A stretch of DNA of 64,000 nt from Paenibacillus phytorum (GCF_013141715.1 NZ_WHOA01000182.1:1-64000), one strand, 5' to 3'. Shown: positions 1 through 7,778, counted from the first letter of the stretch. Made by a program: numbers and translations. Notes: a model not told the origin generated them from the sequence alone.

Positions 1-151
1 GGATGACCTAACAGTCTATATCCTTGAGTAACGAGGAACTTATGATCGAGTAAAGTCAGTTAGAGGGAACGCGGAGTGCTGGGAAACTAGCACGCTCCGT
101 GTGGGACAGGGGAAAAGCTGGAGATAACATCAAATGCTTACCTATTGTTAC
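1..151 (+). mobile_element. 3' end of a group II intron (domains V-VI), 5' part outside window
   Basis: From about position 25 this matches the 3' end of the complete intron at 8154-10800 almost base for base, including a 34-nt domain V at 69-102. That hairpin has an 8-bp lower stem, a 2-nt bulge on its 3' side, a short upper stem and a GGGAAACT loop. The match ends at GTTAC (151), after which both copies continue as CKATAGTT, the second half of the repeated insertion motif. Positions 1-24 differ from the other copy, so this is a related intron and not a recent identical duplicate. Any reverse transcriptase gene would lie upstream of the window. Confidence 0.85.
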
Positions 152-327
152 CGATAGTTAATCGAAATGCCTGAGAATCGATTCTAGATCATATTTGAAA
201 ATTAAAAGGGTTACTTTATCTTGTTAAAGGGATTGTTTGTAGACTTCTCGAATAATGTATGATTAGTGAATAATTCAATTGAAATGCTAGATTAGGCTAA
301 CAATTCGAAAAGATAATTGGAGGGCTT
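152..327. other. Intergenic leader after the intron, with half of the insertion motif
   Basis: The first bases (CGATAGTTAA) are the 3' exon half of the motif that recurs at 5054, 7743, 10801 and 11433. The rest is AT-rich and shows no gene. A good ribosome-binding site (TTGGAGGGC) sits just before the start codon at 328. Confidence 0.55.
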
Positions 328-1155
328 ATGGCAACCTATTTAGTTACTTGGAATCCAGAACGTTGGAGTAATTTTGAGATAAGTGATCTTAAGGGGAAGT
401 TACAATCGGGTCAAAAAGCTGAACTAAGGTGGAGTTGTAGGAATAGACATGTTCAAAATGGTGATCGAATTTTCTTTATGAGACAAGGCGTTGAACCAAG
501 AGGGATATTTGCATCTGGAATCTCAACAAGTTCGGTTTTTGAAGATGTCCATTTTGATTCTAGTCGTATTAACGAAATGACAACTTACATTAAAGTAGAC
601 CTCGATACCATACTAGAACCAGTGAGTGAAAATATATTGTTTAAAAGCGAGTTACATCCAAGTGCTCTACATTTGTGGGAAACACAATCATCAGGTATTA
701 TGTTGCCCTTAGAAATAGCTTTAGATTTGGAAGACCGGTGGCTTAACTTTCTAGATCAAAATGACTTTAGGAATAGACCCGTGGGTGCTGGATTTGGGAG
801 TCCACCACAAAATAAGTTGGTTGAGGAAGCAGCTATAAATGAAGTCATAAATTTTTATACTGAAAATGGATGGGATGTTGTTTCTGTTGAAAGAGATCGG
901 TGTGGTTATGATCTCGTTTGTACAAATGGTTTGAAAAGAGAAGATGTTGAAGTCAAAGGAGTGTCAGGATCAAGCTGTAATTTTATTCTTACAGCAGGGG
1001 AGTTACGACAAGCTAATAATAATTCCAACTTTGTATTGTGCGTTGTGGTAAATGCGTTAAGCGATCCAATAATCTATAGGTTTAATGGTGAAGATATAGA
1101 AAGTAATTTTAGTATTGAAGCAGTTAGTTATCGGTTGAAATTACTAAGGGATTAA
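328..1155 (+). CDS. EVE-like domain fused to DUF3883 nuclease-like domain (possible modification-dependent defence protein)
   Basis: A 275-residue protein. Residues 1-120 (YLVTWNPERW, a WSCRNR segment, GDRIFFMRQG) look like an EVE/PUA-type domain, a fold that in several restriction systems reads modified bases. Residues about 160-270 look like DUF3883, with a helix carrying E166/E167 followed by GYDL (D195) and VEVKG (E208, K210). That spacing fits a PD-(D/E)XK-type metal-dependent nuclease core. Family knowledge: EVE and DUF3883 domains recur in restriction and defence proteins. Inference: a stand-alone modification-dependent nuclease or regulator. No methyltransferase or other defence gene is adjacent. 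It lies directly downstream of a group II intron end in AT-rich accessory DNA. Domain calls were made by eye. Confidence 0.65.
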   Translation: MATYLVTWNPERWSNFEISDLKGKLQSGQKAELRWSCRNRHVQNGDRIFFMRQGVEPRGIFASGISTSSVFEDVHFDSSRINEMTTYIKVDLDTILEPVSENILFKSELHPSALHLWETQSSGIMLPLEIALDLEDRWLNFLDQNDFRNRPVGAGFGSPPQNKLVEEAAINEVINFYTENGWDVVSVERDRCGYDLVCTNGLKREDVEVKGVSGSSCNFILTAGELRQANNNSNFVLCVVVNALSDPIIYRFNGEDIESNFSIEAVSYRLKLLRD

Positions 1156-1735
1156 CATTTTTTGTTGGCAGTTCAACAAATGTTCGGAGATAACGTTCAA
1201 TAATTCAAATATCATCATTTCGGTGATGCTTTTTTTATTCCAATGAAAGCTTCTGATTTAAATACAACCTTGACAGAAATTGAAGAACATAATATTAAGT
1301 GTAACTGAAATCGACCGCATTGTTGTAGCATTTGTGAATTCCTAAACTTAAAAAGAGCCAAGTTATTTTCAACGTAAGGTGAGGTGACATGACAGAGGTA
1401 ATAGACCAAAGGAACTATTCATGATATTCTTTTTGTGGGTATTTTTGGTATTAGGTATTTTTATACAAAACCGAATAGGGAACCGAAGTTAATGTGAAAA
1501 AAAATTTCATTAAGAGCTGGAGATTAAAGTATGCATTCTTTAAGAGAAATTAAGCCCCAATTATTAGATTTATTAAATCGTCCCTATTTGATTCTGTCGT
1601 GTAAATCCACTTGACTATCATATCTACTCCATCAAAAGAAAGATTTGGCAGAAAAAGCAACAAATTATGCTTTGCTTTTATGATAGAATGCTAGACGGCT
1701 GTAAAACTCATACAACGAAGGAAGATGGAGGATTC
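1156..1735. other. Intergenic, no convincing gene; two tiny ORFs with plausible RBS
   Basis: Apart from the terminator at 1213-1237, two very short ORFs stand out. One is 1421-1492, 23 residues, strongly hydrophobic (MIFFLWVFLVLGIF), preceded by AAAGGAAC. The other is 1531-1614, 27 residues, preceded by CTGGAG. Either could be a small protein or a decayed gene end. Neither can be recognised, and coding potential is not established. Longer ORFs on the minus strand here have no features of genes. Confidence 0.3.
1213..1237 (+). terminator. Rho-independent terminator after the EVE-DUF3883 gene
   Basis: A 6-bp stem (CATCAT/GTGATG) closed by a TTCG tetraloop is followed by CTTTTTTT. It lies 58 bases after the stop codon. 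Confidence 0.7.
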
Positions 1736-3910
1736 ATGCGTAAACGACTTATTTTTTGGAAGCACTCCTTAAATTCACTATTAATATTGGCTCTTATCTT
1801 ATCAACTTGCACTACGGCTATTGCAGGACCTGCGACGGACATTCAAAATCATTGGGCTGAAAAACAATTATCAGAATGGATGGAGAAGGGATACATAACA
1901 GGTTATTCCGATGGTTCTGTCCTCCCAGATAAGACCGTAACTCGTGGCGAGTTTATTACTTTCATAAACCGCTCATTCGACTTTAAAGAAGCAGGTGCGG
2001 TTAACTTTAAGGATATTGACTCATCTAGCTGGGATTATGAGGAGATCGCAAAAGCTTTAAAAGCCGGATATATCAGCGGTTACGAGGATAATACCATCCG
2101 TTCAAACAATACGATTACACGACAAGAAGCAGCCGTTATCTTAAAGACCTTACTTATGAACGATGCTTCCCCTGTGGCAGAAAAGTCAGAAAAGTTTATA
2201 GATGAATCTACAATTTCATCTTGGGGTATAAATGCCGTACATGTGCTATCCTCAAAAGGTATTGTTAATGGCTATGAAGACGGTACCTATCGTCCTAATC
2301 AGTCAATTACACGAGCAGAAGCGGTCGTGACAATTGATCGTGTGAAGAGTGCTTCTGGAATCACTTATAACAAAGTTGGGTTATACGGACCTGCGAATGG
2401 CGTAGATATGATTCAAGGTGATGTCGTTATTAGTGTTGAGGGAGTAACCATACAAAATCTCATCATTAATGGTAATTTACTGCTTGATTCAGGTATTGGT
2501 ACAGGCGATGTCTTCCTTAATAACATAACTGTTAAAGGTACGACGACAGTGAAGGGCGGAGGCGAAAACTCCGTTCACTTTAAAGATAGCGTGCTCGTTA
2601 AAGTTATCATTAATAAAAAGGAAGGTACTGTTCGAATTGTAGCTGAAGGTACTACGAAGGTACAAACGATTGAAATAGAATCTTCTGTGAAGATTGAACA
2701 ATCCTTGGGTAGTACAGCATTGATCTCGAATGTAAAATTGATGCATGAGCTGCCTGAGAATTCTAAAGTGACGCTTATTGGAAAATTCGATTCGGTAGAT
2801 ATCTTTGCGAATAGTATCAATGTTGAAATTCCATCAGGCATGATTGGTGATTTAAATGTTAACAAGGGAGCAGAAGGCGCTAGCATTAACTTGGGCAATA
2901 ATGCTGTTATCGTTAACATGGTTCTAAATGCGGTTGTAAAAGTCCTTGGAGACGGGAAAATTGAAAAGGCTACAATCAACGATGGAGCCAATGGATCCGA
3001 GTTTGAAAATAAACCAACAGTAGTTGATGGTGTGCAAAAAGATAGTATAAAGGAAACCAAACCAGTCTTTGGTGGCGGTGGCGGTGGAAGCGTTAGTCCG
3101 ACACCGAAGATTACAACTGCTCCAGTTTCCAGCGAGATCCACACGTATAACTATTTTACCGGAAACGATGAAGTTCACTATGAGAACAATATGCCTGTAG
3201 GCTCAACGCTAAAAGTATATGATGCTGCTACAGGGGGCAGTATTATAGGAAGTAGCAACTCGAATCATGTTACAGTGACGAATGGTTTTTCAACTGTAAT
3301 TTCCAACGTCTATGTATCACTTACCGAAACAGGTAAATTGGAAAGTGAGAGGGTTGTTCAAAAAATTGCAACTGCATTTCCTATATCTCCCAACTCCCTA
3401 TATTTTGATATTAGGAACTATCGAGTGGGCGATGATCGAATTATTCACAATAATCTGCCTTCTGATTCAATAGTAAACTTTTATGATGGAACAGGAAATA
3501 GAATAGATACCACAACAGCTTCAAAATCTCCATACTCGATAATGTTTAATGTTGACCATGGATTCAATTCTGTAGCATCAAGTGTCTACGCTGCTTATAC
3601 GGTAACTGAAGATACATATGCATATGTAGAAAGTAAGAGGACGGAGCTGCGAATTCCATCACCAATTGAAAAAATAAACACGATTGTTGGAACTGATCAG
3701 ATTTATACACTAGATCAATTTGGTAATTACTTGGAATTCCTATCAGCTACTTCATCGAATTATTCGGTAGTACGAGCAAACTTTACCAACGACCTCCTCA
3801 CAGTTTCTTCATTAAAACCAGGATTCGCAAGCGTAAACATAGTAGTACGAAAAGAAAACGGTGAGGCGTATCTTATTAGTTTTGATGTGGATGTCACCGC
3901 TGCGCCTTGA
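1736..3910 (+). CDS. S-layer homology (SLH) domain cell-surface protein with beta-helix-like middle region
   Basis: A 724-residue secreted protein starting at ATG 1736, which has GGAGGA six bases upstream and is followed directly by a signal peptide (KR residues, a hydrophobic stretch, cleavage near AIAG). Three SLH repeats occupy about residues 33-80, 88-140 and 154-205 (patterns HWAE..GYITGYSDG, SWDYEEI..GYISGYEDN, SWGINAV..GIVNGYEDG). They would anchor the protein to pyruvylated cell-wall polymer. Residues about 215-440 are short repetitive beta-rich segments typical of a solenoid. A five-glycine linker follows near residue 445, then two copies of a roughly 95-residue beta domain and an Ig-like C-terminus. 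The exact surface function is unknown. An in-frame upstream start exists at 1667, but the signal peptide favours 1736. Confidence 0.85.
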   Translation: MRKRLIFWKHSLNSLLILALILSTCTTAIAGPATDIQNHWAEKQLSEWMEKGYITGYSDGSVLPDKTVTRGEFITFINRSFDFKEAGAVNFKDIDSSSWDYEEIAKALKAGYISGYEDNTIRSNNTITRQEAAVILKTLLMNDASPVAEKSEKFIDESTISSWGINAVHVLSSKGIVNGYEDGTYRPNQSITRAEAVVTIDRVKSASGITYNKVGLYGPANGVDMIQGDVVISVEGVTIQNLIINGNLLLDSGIGTGDVFLNNITVKGTTTVKGGGENSVHFKDSVLVKVIINKKEGTVRIVAEGTTKVQTIEIESSVKIEQSLGSTALISNVKLMHELPENSKVTLIGKFDSVDIFANSINVEIPSGMIGDLNVNKGAEGASINLGNNAVIVNMVLNAVVKVLGDGKIEKATINDGANGSEFENKPTVVDGVQKDSIKETKPVFGGGGGGSVSPTPKITTAPVSSEIHTYNYFTGNDEVHYENNMPVGSTLKVYDAATGGSIIGSSNSNHVTVTNGFSTVISNVYVSLTETGKLESERVVQKIATAFPISPNSLYFDIRNYRVGDDRIIHNNLPSDSIVNFYDGTGNRIDTTTASKSPYSIMFNVDHGFNSVASSVYAAYTVTEDTYAYVESKRTELRIPSPIEKINTIVGTDQIYTLDQFGNYLEFLSATSSNYSVVRANFTNDLLTVSSLKPGFASVNIVVRKENGEAYLISFDVDVTAAP

Positions 3911-3947
3911 GGCATTCTAAGTAAACATACGTTTATAAAAATAAGGT

Positions 3948-3983
3948 AAAGGATGCCACAAGGTACTTATGGCATCCTTTATG
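3948..3983 (+). terminator. Terminator after the SLH protein gene
   Basis: An 8-bp perfect stem (GGATGCCA/TGGCATCC) with a 12-nt loop, preceded by AAA and followed by TTT. It lies about 40 bases after the stop codon. Confidence 0.75.
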
Positions 3984-4392
3984 TATCTAAGCGCATAACA
4001 CAAATAAAAATAGTTTGGTTGTGTTCCCTCTAACATTACTTTTAACCGATCTCCATTTATTACATTGATTTACCCGTTAAAAGTCTCCAAGAACATTTGA
4101 GGCTTTTTCCAGATTTAATATTGTAGAGATATTTTTGGGAGTCTTGCATCAGGAGTTAATCGCATGCCCAAAATATGAACCAACGGTTTTATTTAACTTA
4201 CTTTCAGAACAATACTGATTTTCAAGGGGATGAAATCCTGTGAATGAGTGAGTATACGTGAGATAAACCCTTAAAACCGAGGGACGGAGAACGAGAGTTA
4301 AATATTTGTTACACGATTGAAATCGTATTTTCATCTGGTATTAATCATTCAAGATTATAATAAAAGTCGACCCCCTTTTAAAATATAAACTT
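3984..4392. other. Intergenic, no gene seen; degenerate repeat motif near its end
   Basis: No coding signal is visible on either strand. At 4284-4302 the sequence GACGGAGAACGAGAGTTAAA resembles the left motif of the dispersed element seen at 5054 and 11433. The matching hairpin and right motif follow at 4393-4453, so this may be a stretched or decayed copy. Confidence 0.4.
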
Positions 4393-4453
4393 AGACCCTC
4401 AGCCCGTTGCTGAGGGTCTCTTTTTGCTATTAAACTAAAGGGCAGGATAATGG
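4393..4453 (+). repeat. Dispersed element copy 1: hairpin plus right-hand motif
   Basis: An 11-bp perfect stem (AGACCCTCAGC/GCTGAGGGTCT) is followed by CTTTTTG, so it should also act as a terminator. It is joined to TTAAACTAAAGGGCAGGATA, which matches the motifs at 5120, 7344 and 10847. Other copies follow the same order: hairpin, T-run, then CTAACGGGCAGGATA-like motif. Confidence 0.65.
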
Positions 4454-4563
4454 AGTGAGTAGTAGCCATCAATTGTGAGATCGAAACAATTTCACTTTTT
4501 ATACCGTCTAAATGTTAGGAGCATATTTAAAAGAGCAACTAGTTGGATGGGAGAAAAACTTTG

Positions 4564-5040
4564 ATGAGACGAAAAACGATAATGGTAATATTGACAATTG
4601 TTGTGCTTTTATCAGTAATAGGTTGTAAATCCAAGGGTGAGCAATCTACCGATACTCACTCGGGTGTTCAGCTCGGAGAACAGTTAAAGTTAAATTTCGC
4701 TTTGATTAGAGAAATAAAAGTTGAAGAGAGAGAGCCGTCACAAACAGTAAGTAAGATAACTTGGCGAACTGCGGGGAAATCTTTAAAAAGCAAAGAACAG
4801 ATTGAAAGTTTTGAACAGGCAGTTCGTACGGCAGATATTATGAGTGGGCAACCCAGGGCTATTTTTCCAAACTTCAAACTAACTGCTATTAGTAGCGACG
4901 GTAAAGAACTCTTTGCTGTGAGTTTTTGGACTGGGGGCATGGGTATGATTGAGATTAACGATACCTATTGTACTTTGACCGAAGACGGAAAAAACAAAGT
5001 TATGATGCTTTTAAAAGATGCTGAAGCGTTAAGTAGTTAA
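4564..5040 (+). CDS. Small lipoprotein of unknown function
   Basis: A 158-residue protein from ATG 4564, with GGGAG ten bases upstream; an alternative in-frame ATG lies at 4543. The N-terminus is a lipoprotein signal peptide: RRK, a hydrophobic run, then the lipobox SVIGC with the lipidated Cys at residue 20. The mature part is charged and mixed alpha/beta, ending in a segment resembling the substrate-facing end of small surface lipoproteins (CTLTEDGKNKV). I do not recognise the family. The gene stands alone between two copies of the dispersed repeat element, as do several other short genes in this region. Confidence 0.6.
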   Translation: MRRKTIMVILTIVVLLSVIGCKSKGEQSTDTHSGVQLGEQLKLNFALIREIKVEEREPSQTVSKITWRTAGKSLKSKEQIESFEQAVRTADIMSGQPRAIFPNFKLTAISSDGKELFAVSFWTGGMGMIEINDTYCTLTEDGKNKVMMLLKDAEALSS

Positions 5041-5053
5041 GCCTTATCATTGA

Positions 5054-5142
5054 GCTAACGGAAACAATAGTTCAGTCTAATATGATGGCAGCCAGCACAC
5101 GATCGGCTGCCTTTGTCTGTTAAAGTAACAGGCAGGAATACG
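5054..5142 (+). repeat. Dispersed element copy 2: complete left motif, hairpin and right motif
   Basis: Left motif GCTAACGGAAACAATAGTTC (5054-5073), then a 7-bp perfect stem GGCAGCC/GGCTGCC (5087-5111) with TTTGT behind it, then the right motif TAAAGTAACAGGCAGGAATA (5121-5140). This is the most complete uninterrupted copy. Left and right motifs are themselves related direct repeats of about 16 bp. The element sits between the lipoprotein gene and grpB-like gene. Confidence 0.7.
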
Positions 5143-5196
5143 CACTTCTACTACGCATTAATTTGTAAGCATGTTGTTACAGTCAGGAGGAGTTTG

Positions 5197-5703
5197 ATGG
5201 GTACCAGTCTAATAGTACGTGAATATGACCCTAGTTGGGTTCAATTGTTTCAACAGTTACGAGGCTTTGTACTTCCTGTTTTAAGCGATTTTGTAGTCAC
5301 AATAGAACACGTTGGCAGTACATCCGTTCCAGGGTTGGCAGCGAAGCCGATTGTTGATATCGACGTGGTGGTGTCTACACAATCGGATGTCCTTAAGGCT
5401 TTTCAAAGGCTAGCCACCATTGGCTACGTTCATGAAGGCGACTTAGGAACTACGGGACGAGAGGCTTTTATTCCTCCCGTCGATGTAACTTGGCATCACT
5501 TATACGTCTGTACCATGGAAAACTCCGAATATAAGCGACATATCCTCTTTCGAGATTATTTGAGAAATCATCCAGAGGATACCAAACAATATGGTGACTT
5601 AAAGTTGGAACTCGCACAACGATTCCAGAATGACCGTCTGGCATACACTAATGCTAAGGGCGACTTTGTGAGAGAGATACTACAACGTGCGGGTTGGAAA
5701 TGA
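5197..5703 (+). CDS. GrpB family protein (nucleotidyltransferase-like fold)
   Basis: A 168-residue protein. ATG 5197 has CAGGAGGAG six bases upstream; the longer reading frame from TTG 5113 would begin inside the repeat element. The N-terminal part carries the family signature: REYDPSW, then IEHVGSTSVPGLAAKPIVDID, where GSTS and the D-x-D pair form the nucleotidyltransferase-like active site. HHLYVC and the FRDYLRNHPE segment are also characteristic. GrpB proteins are widespread single-domain relatives of the beta-type nucleotidyltransferases, and a substrate is not established for most of them. It has no operon partner here. Confidence 0.88.
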   Translation: MGTSLIVREYDPSWVQLFQQLRGFVLPVLSDFVVTIEHVGSTSVPGLAAKPIVDIDVVVSTQSDVLKAFQRLATIGYVHEGDLGTTGREAFIPPVDVTWHHLYVCTMENSEYKRHILFRDYLRNHPEDTKQYGDLKLELAQRFQNDRLAYTNAKGDFVREILQRAGWK

Positions 5704-5770
5704 TGTGTAGTTCAGCCTGTATTATTACGCTACCGAGGGAGTTCAACAAGTCGTCTGATTTTATTTAGTT

Positions 5771-6020
5771 TGTCAGAAGTACTTCAAAATTAATTTGTAA
5801 TTGAGACAATTTGGCCGATAATCTACTTCAAAACTTTATTTGTCATTTTGTTTTCACCAAAAAAGCCAGAAAACTTTTGAGTTTACTGGCTTTCTGCACT
5901 TCAAAAGCAATTTGTCTCCCAACAACGTTTGTTGGATGACAAATTGGTTTTGAAGTAGACAATAATACTTTTGAAGTGACAATTAAAGTCTTGAAGTAAC
6001 AAATTAAGTTTTGAAGTAAA
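5771..6020. repeat. Palindromic cluster of inverted iterons, transposon-end-like or MITE
   Basis: The unit TACTTCAAAAnTnAATTTGTC occurs near 5780, 5824 and 5897 on the plus strand and, inverted, near 5937-5957, 5968, 5988 and 6008. Two internal hairpins lie between: AAAGCCAG/CTGGCTTT (5862-5893) and CCAACAA/TTGTTGG (5919-5935). Multiple iterons facing inward resemble the TnsB/TniA binding sites at the ends of Tn7- and Tn5053-like transposons, placed here only about 250 bp apart with no gene between. No clear target-site duplication is visible. Confidence 0.55.
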
Positions 6021-6024
6021 GTAG

Positions 6025-6070
6025 GCGTTCACTCATTCTATTGGGTGAACGCTTATTACATTTTTTTCTA
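6025..6070 (+). terminator. Hairpin with T-rich tail
   Basis: An 8-bp stem GCGTTCAC/GTGAACGC with a 12-nt loop, followed by TTATTACATTTTTTTC. It borders the iteron cluster and may end transcription entering from the left. Confidence 0.5.
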
Positions 6071-6084
6071 TGATTCCCGTTAGC

Positions 6085-6117
6085 GTCGCATCCTGCATAG
6101 GGTGTGTGGATTGAAAT
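6085..6117 (+). CRISPR. Solitary type I-C-like CRISPR repeat (array remnant)
   Basis: The 33-bp sequence begins GTCGCATCCTGC and ends GTGTGTGGATTGAAAT. It has the length, the internal CCTGC/ATAGGG dyad and the GTGGATTGAAA(T/C) end typical of I-C repeats. Only one copy is present, with no second repeat within 60 bp on either side and no cas gene in the window. It is best read as a relic of an array or a solo repeat. Confidence 0.65.
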
Positions 6118-6345
6118 ATCTAACCCCACCTTAACATCCTGCCATGTTTCTTTGGGTTGGATTAGGATGTGCTTTTCGACTTTCAATTGAATACTTCTTT
6201 TTGACAGGTCCTACAGTTTGCGAGTTTGTTAGACATGTTTGATTTCTCCTTTTCAATGGACTGGCTCTTATAGAAACACACATAAGACAAACTGGAATTG
6301 ACATATAAATTGCTGTAAAGAAGCTCTGAGAGGGAGGGAAGGTAA
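6118..6345. other. Intergenic, no gene
   Basis: The stretch after the solo CRISPR repeat could contain an old spacer (about 6118-6152), but no second repeat marks its end. A strong GAGGGAGGGAAGG ribosome-binding site precedes the next gene at 6346. Confidence 0.35.
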
Positions 6346-6975
6346 ATGATGTTTCAACCACACCCAGATAATACCGCAATTGTGATTACAGACCCACAAA
6401 ATGACTTTATGTGTCCTGGGGGGAGAGGCTATCATCTGACAAAAGCAAATATTGAACGAAACAATACTATACAAAACCTTGAACTATTAATGAGAACTGC
6501 CATGAATAAAGGATACCAACTATTTATATCACCCCATTATTTATACCCTCATGATTATGGCTGGCAATTTACAGGAAATGAACAAAAAATGTTATTAGGT
6601 CTTAGAATGTATCAAGTGGCAAATGCGTACACACCACCGTCATTTGGAGCTGATTTTGTTCATTCTTTAAAACCTTATATTTTTGATAGGAGAACCGTCG
6701 TTTCAACTCCACACAAGGTTGCTAGCCCACAAACAAATGACTTGGTTTACCAGTTACGACAACATAGAAAAGAGAAGATAATTATCGCAGGAGTGCTTTC
6801 CAACATTTGTGTAGAGTCCCATATGAGGCATTTAATCGAAACTGGTTTTGAAACAGCTGTTGTATACGATGCCACGGCAACAATTAGTGAAGAAGATTTT
6901 CAAGCAGCCGTTACGAATTACAAAGCATTTGCCAGTGCTAGTTGGACAACAATGGAAGCTATTTCATACTTATAA
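6346..6975 (+). CDS. Isochorismatase-family cysteine hydrolase
   Basis: A 209-residue protein with the isochorismatase/nicotinamidase fold. The catalytic triad is visible: Asp in TDPQNDF (about residue 16), Lys in TPHKVASP (about residue 125), and Cys in GVLSNICVESH (about residue 155), with the usual cis-peptide position before it. Family members hydrolyse amides or vinyl ethers such as nicotinamide, ureidoacrylate or isochorismate. This sequence does not have enough diagnostic residues for me to choose a substrate. A second ATG at 6349 directly follows the first. It stands alone in the accessory region. Confidence 0.85.
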   Translation: MMFQPHPDNTAIVITDPQNDFMCPGGRGYHLTKANIERNNTIQNLELLMRTAMNKGYQLFISPHYLYPHDYGWQFTGNEQKMLLGLRMYQVANAYTPPSFGADFVHSLKPYIFDRRTVVSTPHKVASPQTNDLVYQLRQHRKEKIIIAGVLSNICVESHMRHLIETGFETAVVYDATATISEEDFQAAVTNYKAFASASWTTMEAISYL

Positions 6976-7201
6976 ATCCTTTGAGCGCGATGAGAGGGTT
7001 TAAAACGTGCGAATGAAAGTTTGCTAGCAACTCGTTATGTAGATCTCCTAATACACGAAGAAGGTCTAAATCACGTTCTCTATAAGGAGTTGAGGTATGG
7101 TTTGTGGCTATCAGTACAATGAAATAGGATTATTCCAGACAAATGTAGGTAGATTTGTGTCATTAGACAAATGTCGGATGATAAGAACATGGTTACATTA
7201 A

Positions 7202-7226
7202 AAGTCGCATTTGATGCGGCTTTTTC
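7202..7226 (+). terminator. Short terminator hairpin
   Basis: A 7-bp stem GTCGCAT/ATGCGGC (one G-T pair) with a 3-nt loop, followed by TTTTTC. Confidence 0.6.
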
Positions 7227-7230
7227 ATTT

Positions 7231-7297
7231 CATGTCCTCAAGTTCTTGTCAAAATTAAATGACATGAACTTTGGGACATTCCCGATTTTGACAAGAA
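7231..7297. repeat. Nested inverted repeats, second iteron-like cluster
   Basis: TTCTTGTCAAAAT (7243-7255) and ATTTTGACAAGAA (7285-7297) are perfect 13-bp inverted repeats. Overlapping them, ATGTCCTCAAGTTCTTGTC (7232-7250) matches the reverse complement of 7261-7279 at 16 of 19 positions. GACATTCCCG then occurs twice (7275 and 7304). The arrangement recalls the cluster at 5771-6020 but the units differ. Confidence 0.5.
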
Positions 7298-7318
7298 CAT
7301 TATGACATTCCCGACGAA

Positions 7319-7363
7319 TGCTCTGGAATCTTGAGCACTTTTTGTTGAACGGGCAGGATAACG
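7319..7363 (+). repeat. Dispersed element copy 3: hairpin and right motif
   Basis: A 5-bp stem TGCTC/GAGCA with CTTTTTG behind it, then GTTGAACGGGCAGGATAACG (7344-7363), the closest match to the right-hand motif consensus. No left motif is seen directly upstream. Confidence 0.6.
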
Positions 7364-7476
7364 TGGAGAAGAAATTGAACTAAATTAGTATGAAAAATTG
7401 TAATCACTAATTGCCAAAAACTGAAATGAGATATACTGTGAGGTATTTAGTAGCAATTAAAAATCGAAGGTGAAAA

Positions 7477-7746
7477 ATGAACAAGAAAGAATCTATATTT
7501 TATTTTATATTAGCTTCGTTTTTATTCGGCGGAGCCATCTGTCTATTCAAAAGCTTTTTTTGGTCTTTATTTTTTTTAGTATTAATAAGTTTTCTATTAA
7601 CACTCAAGATCTCAGATGAAAAAAATAGTTTCGGGAAACAAATGTTAAGTGCTTGTTTAGGTCTTTTCTTTTTTGGATGGATCGCAGTTTTAGTAATTTT
7701 GCTGATTAAAATATTCTTAATGTACTTATATAACTCATTAACCTAA
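7477..7746 (+). CDS. Small integral membrane protein, unknown function
   Basis: An 89-residue protein with three predicted membrane segments: about residues 5-22, 25-42 (SLFFLVLISFLL) and 57-83 (LGLFFFGWIAVLVILL). The first two are close together and joined by a short positively charged turn. The start has GAAGGTGAAAA upstream. I do not recognise the family. The stop codon TAA lies inside the left motif of the next repeat element (7743-7764), so the gene and the repeat abut exactly. Confidence 0.5.
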   Translation: MNKKESIFYFILASFLFGGAICLFKSFFWSLFFLVLISFLLTLKISDEKNSFGKQMLSACLGLFFFGWIAVLVILLIKIFLMYLYNSLT

Positions 7747-7764
7747 CGCAGAACGATAGTTGAA
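7743..7764 (+). repeat. Dispersed element copy 4: left motif only
   Basis: CTAACGCAGAACGATA then GTTGAA. It overlaps the stop codon of the membrane-protein gene, and its end leads straight into the AGGTGGG ribosome-binding site of the next gene, with no hairpin or right motif. Confidence 0.65.
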
Positions 7765-7778
7765 AGGTGGGATAAAAA

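Larger units (their letters stand above)
6976..7476. other. Intergenic with terminator, inverted repeats and repeat element, no gene
   Basis: No ORF here shows coding features. Around 7133-7185, AGACAAATGT occurs twice with an inverted ATTTGTGTC between the copies. The terminator at 7202-7226, the inverted repeats at 7231-7297 and the element copy at 7319-7363 are listed separately. The bases before 7477 provide a GAAGGTGAAAA ribosome-binding site. Confidence 0.4.

Noticed and set aside
1215..1409. Minus-strand ORF in the gap after 1155
   Set aside because: No start signal, no motif, and it overlaps a terminator.
2575..3144. Long minus-strand ORF inside the SLH gene
   Set aside because: It has low complexity (PPPPPP opposite the glycine run) and is a shadow of the plus-strand gene.
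5113..5196. N-terminal extension of the GrpB protein
   Set aside because: It would translate the repeat element, and the strong ribosome-binding site and family start are at 5197.
5771..6020. The iteron cluster as a CRISPR array
   Set aside because: Units face both directions and spacing is irregular, so it does not have a direct-repeat and spacer structure.
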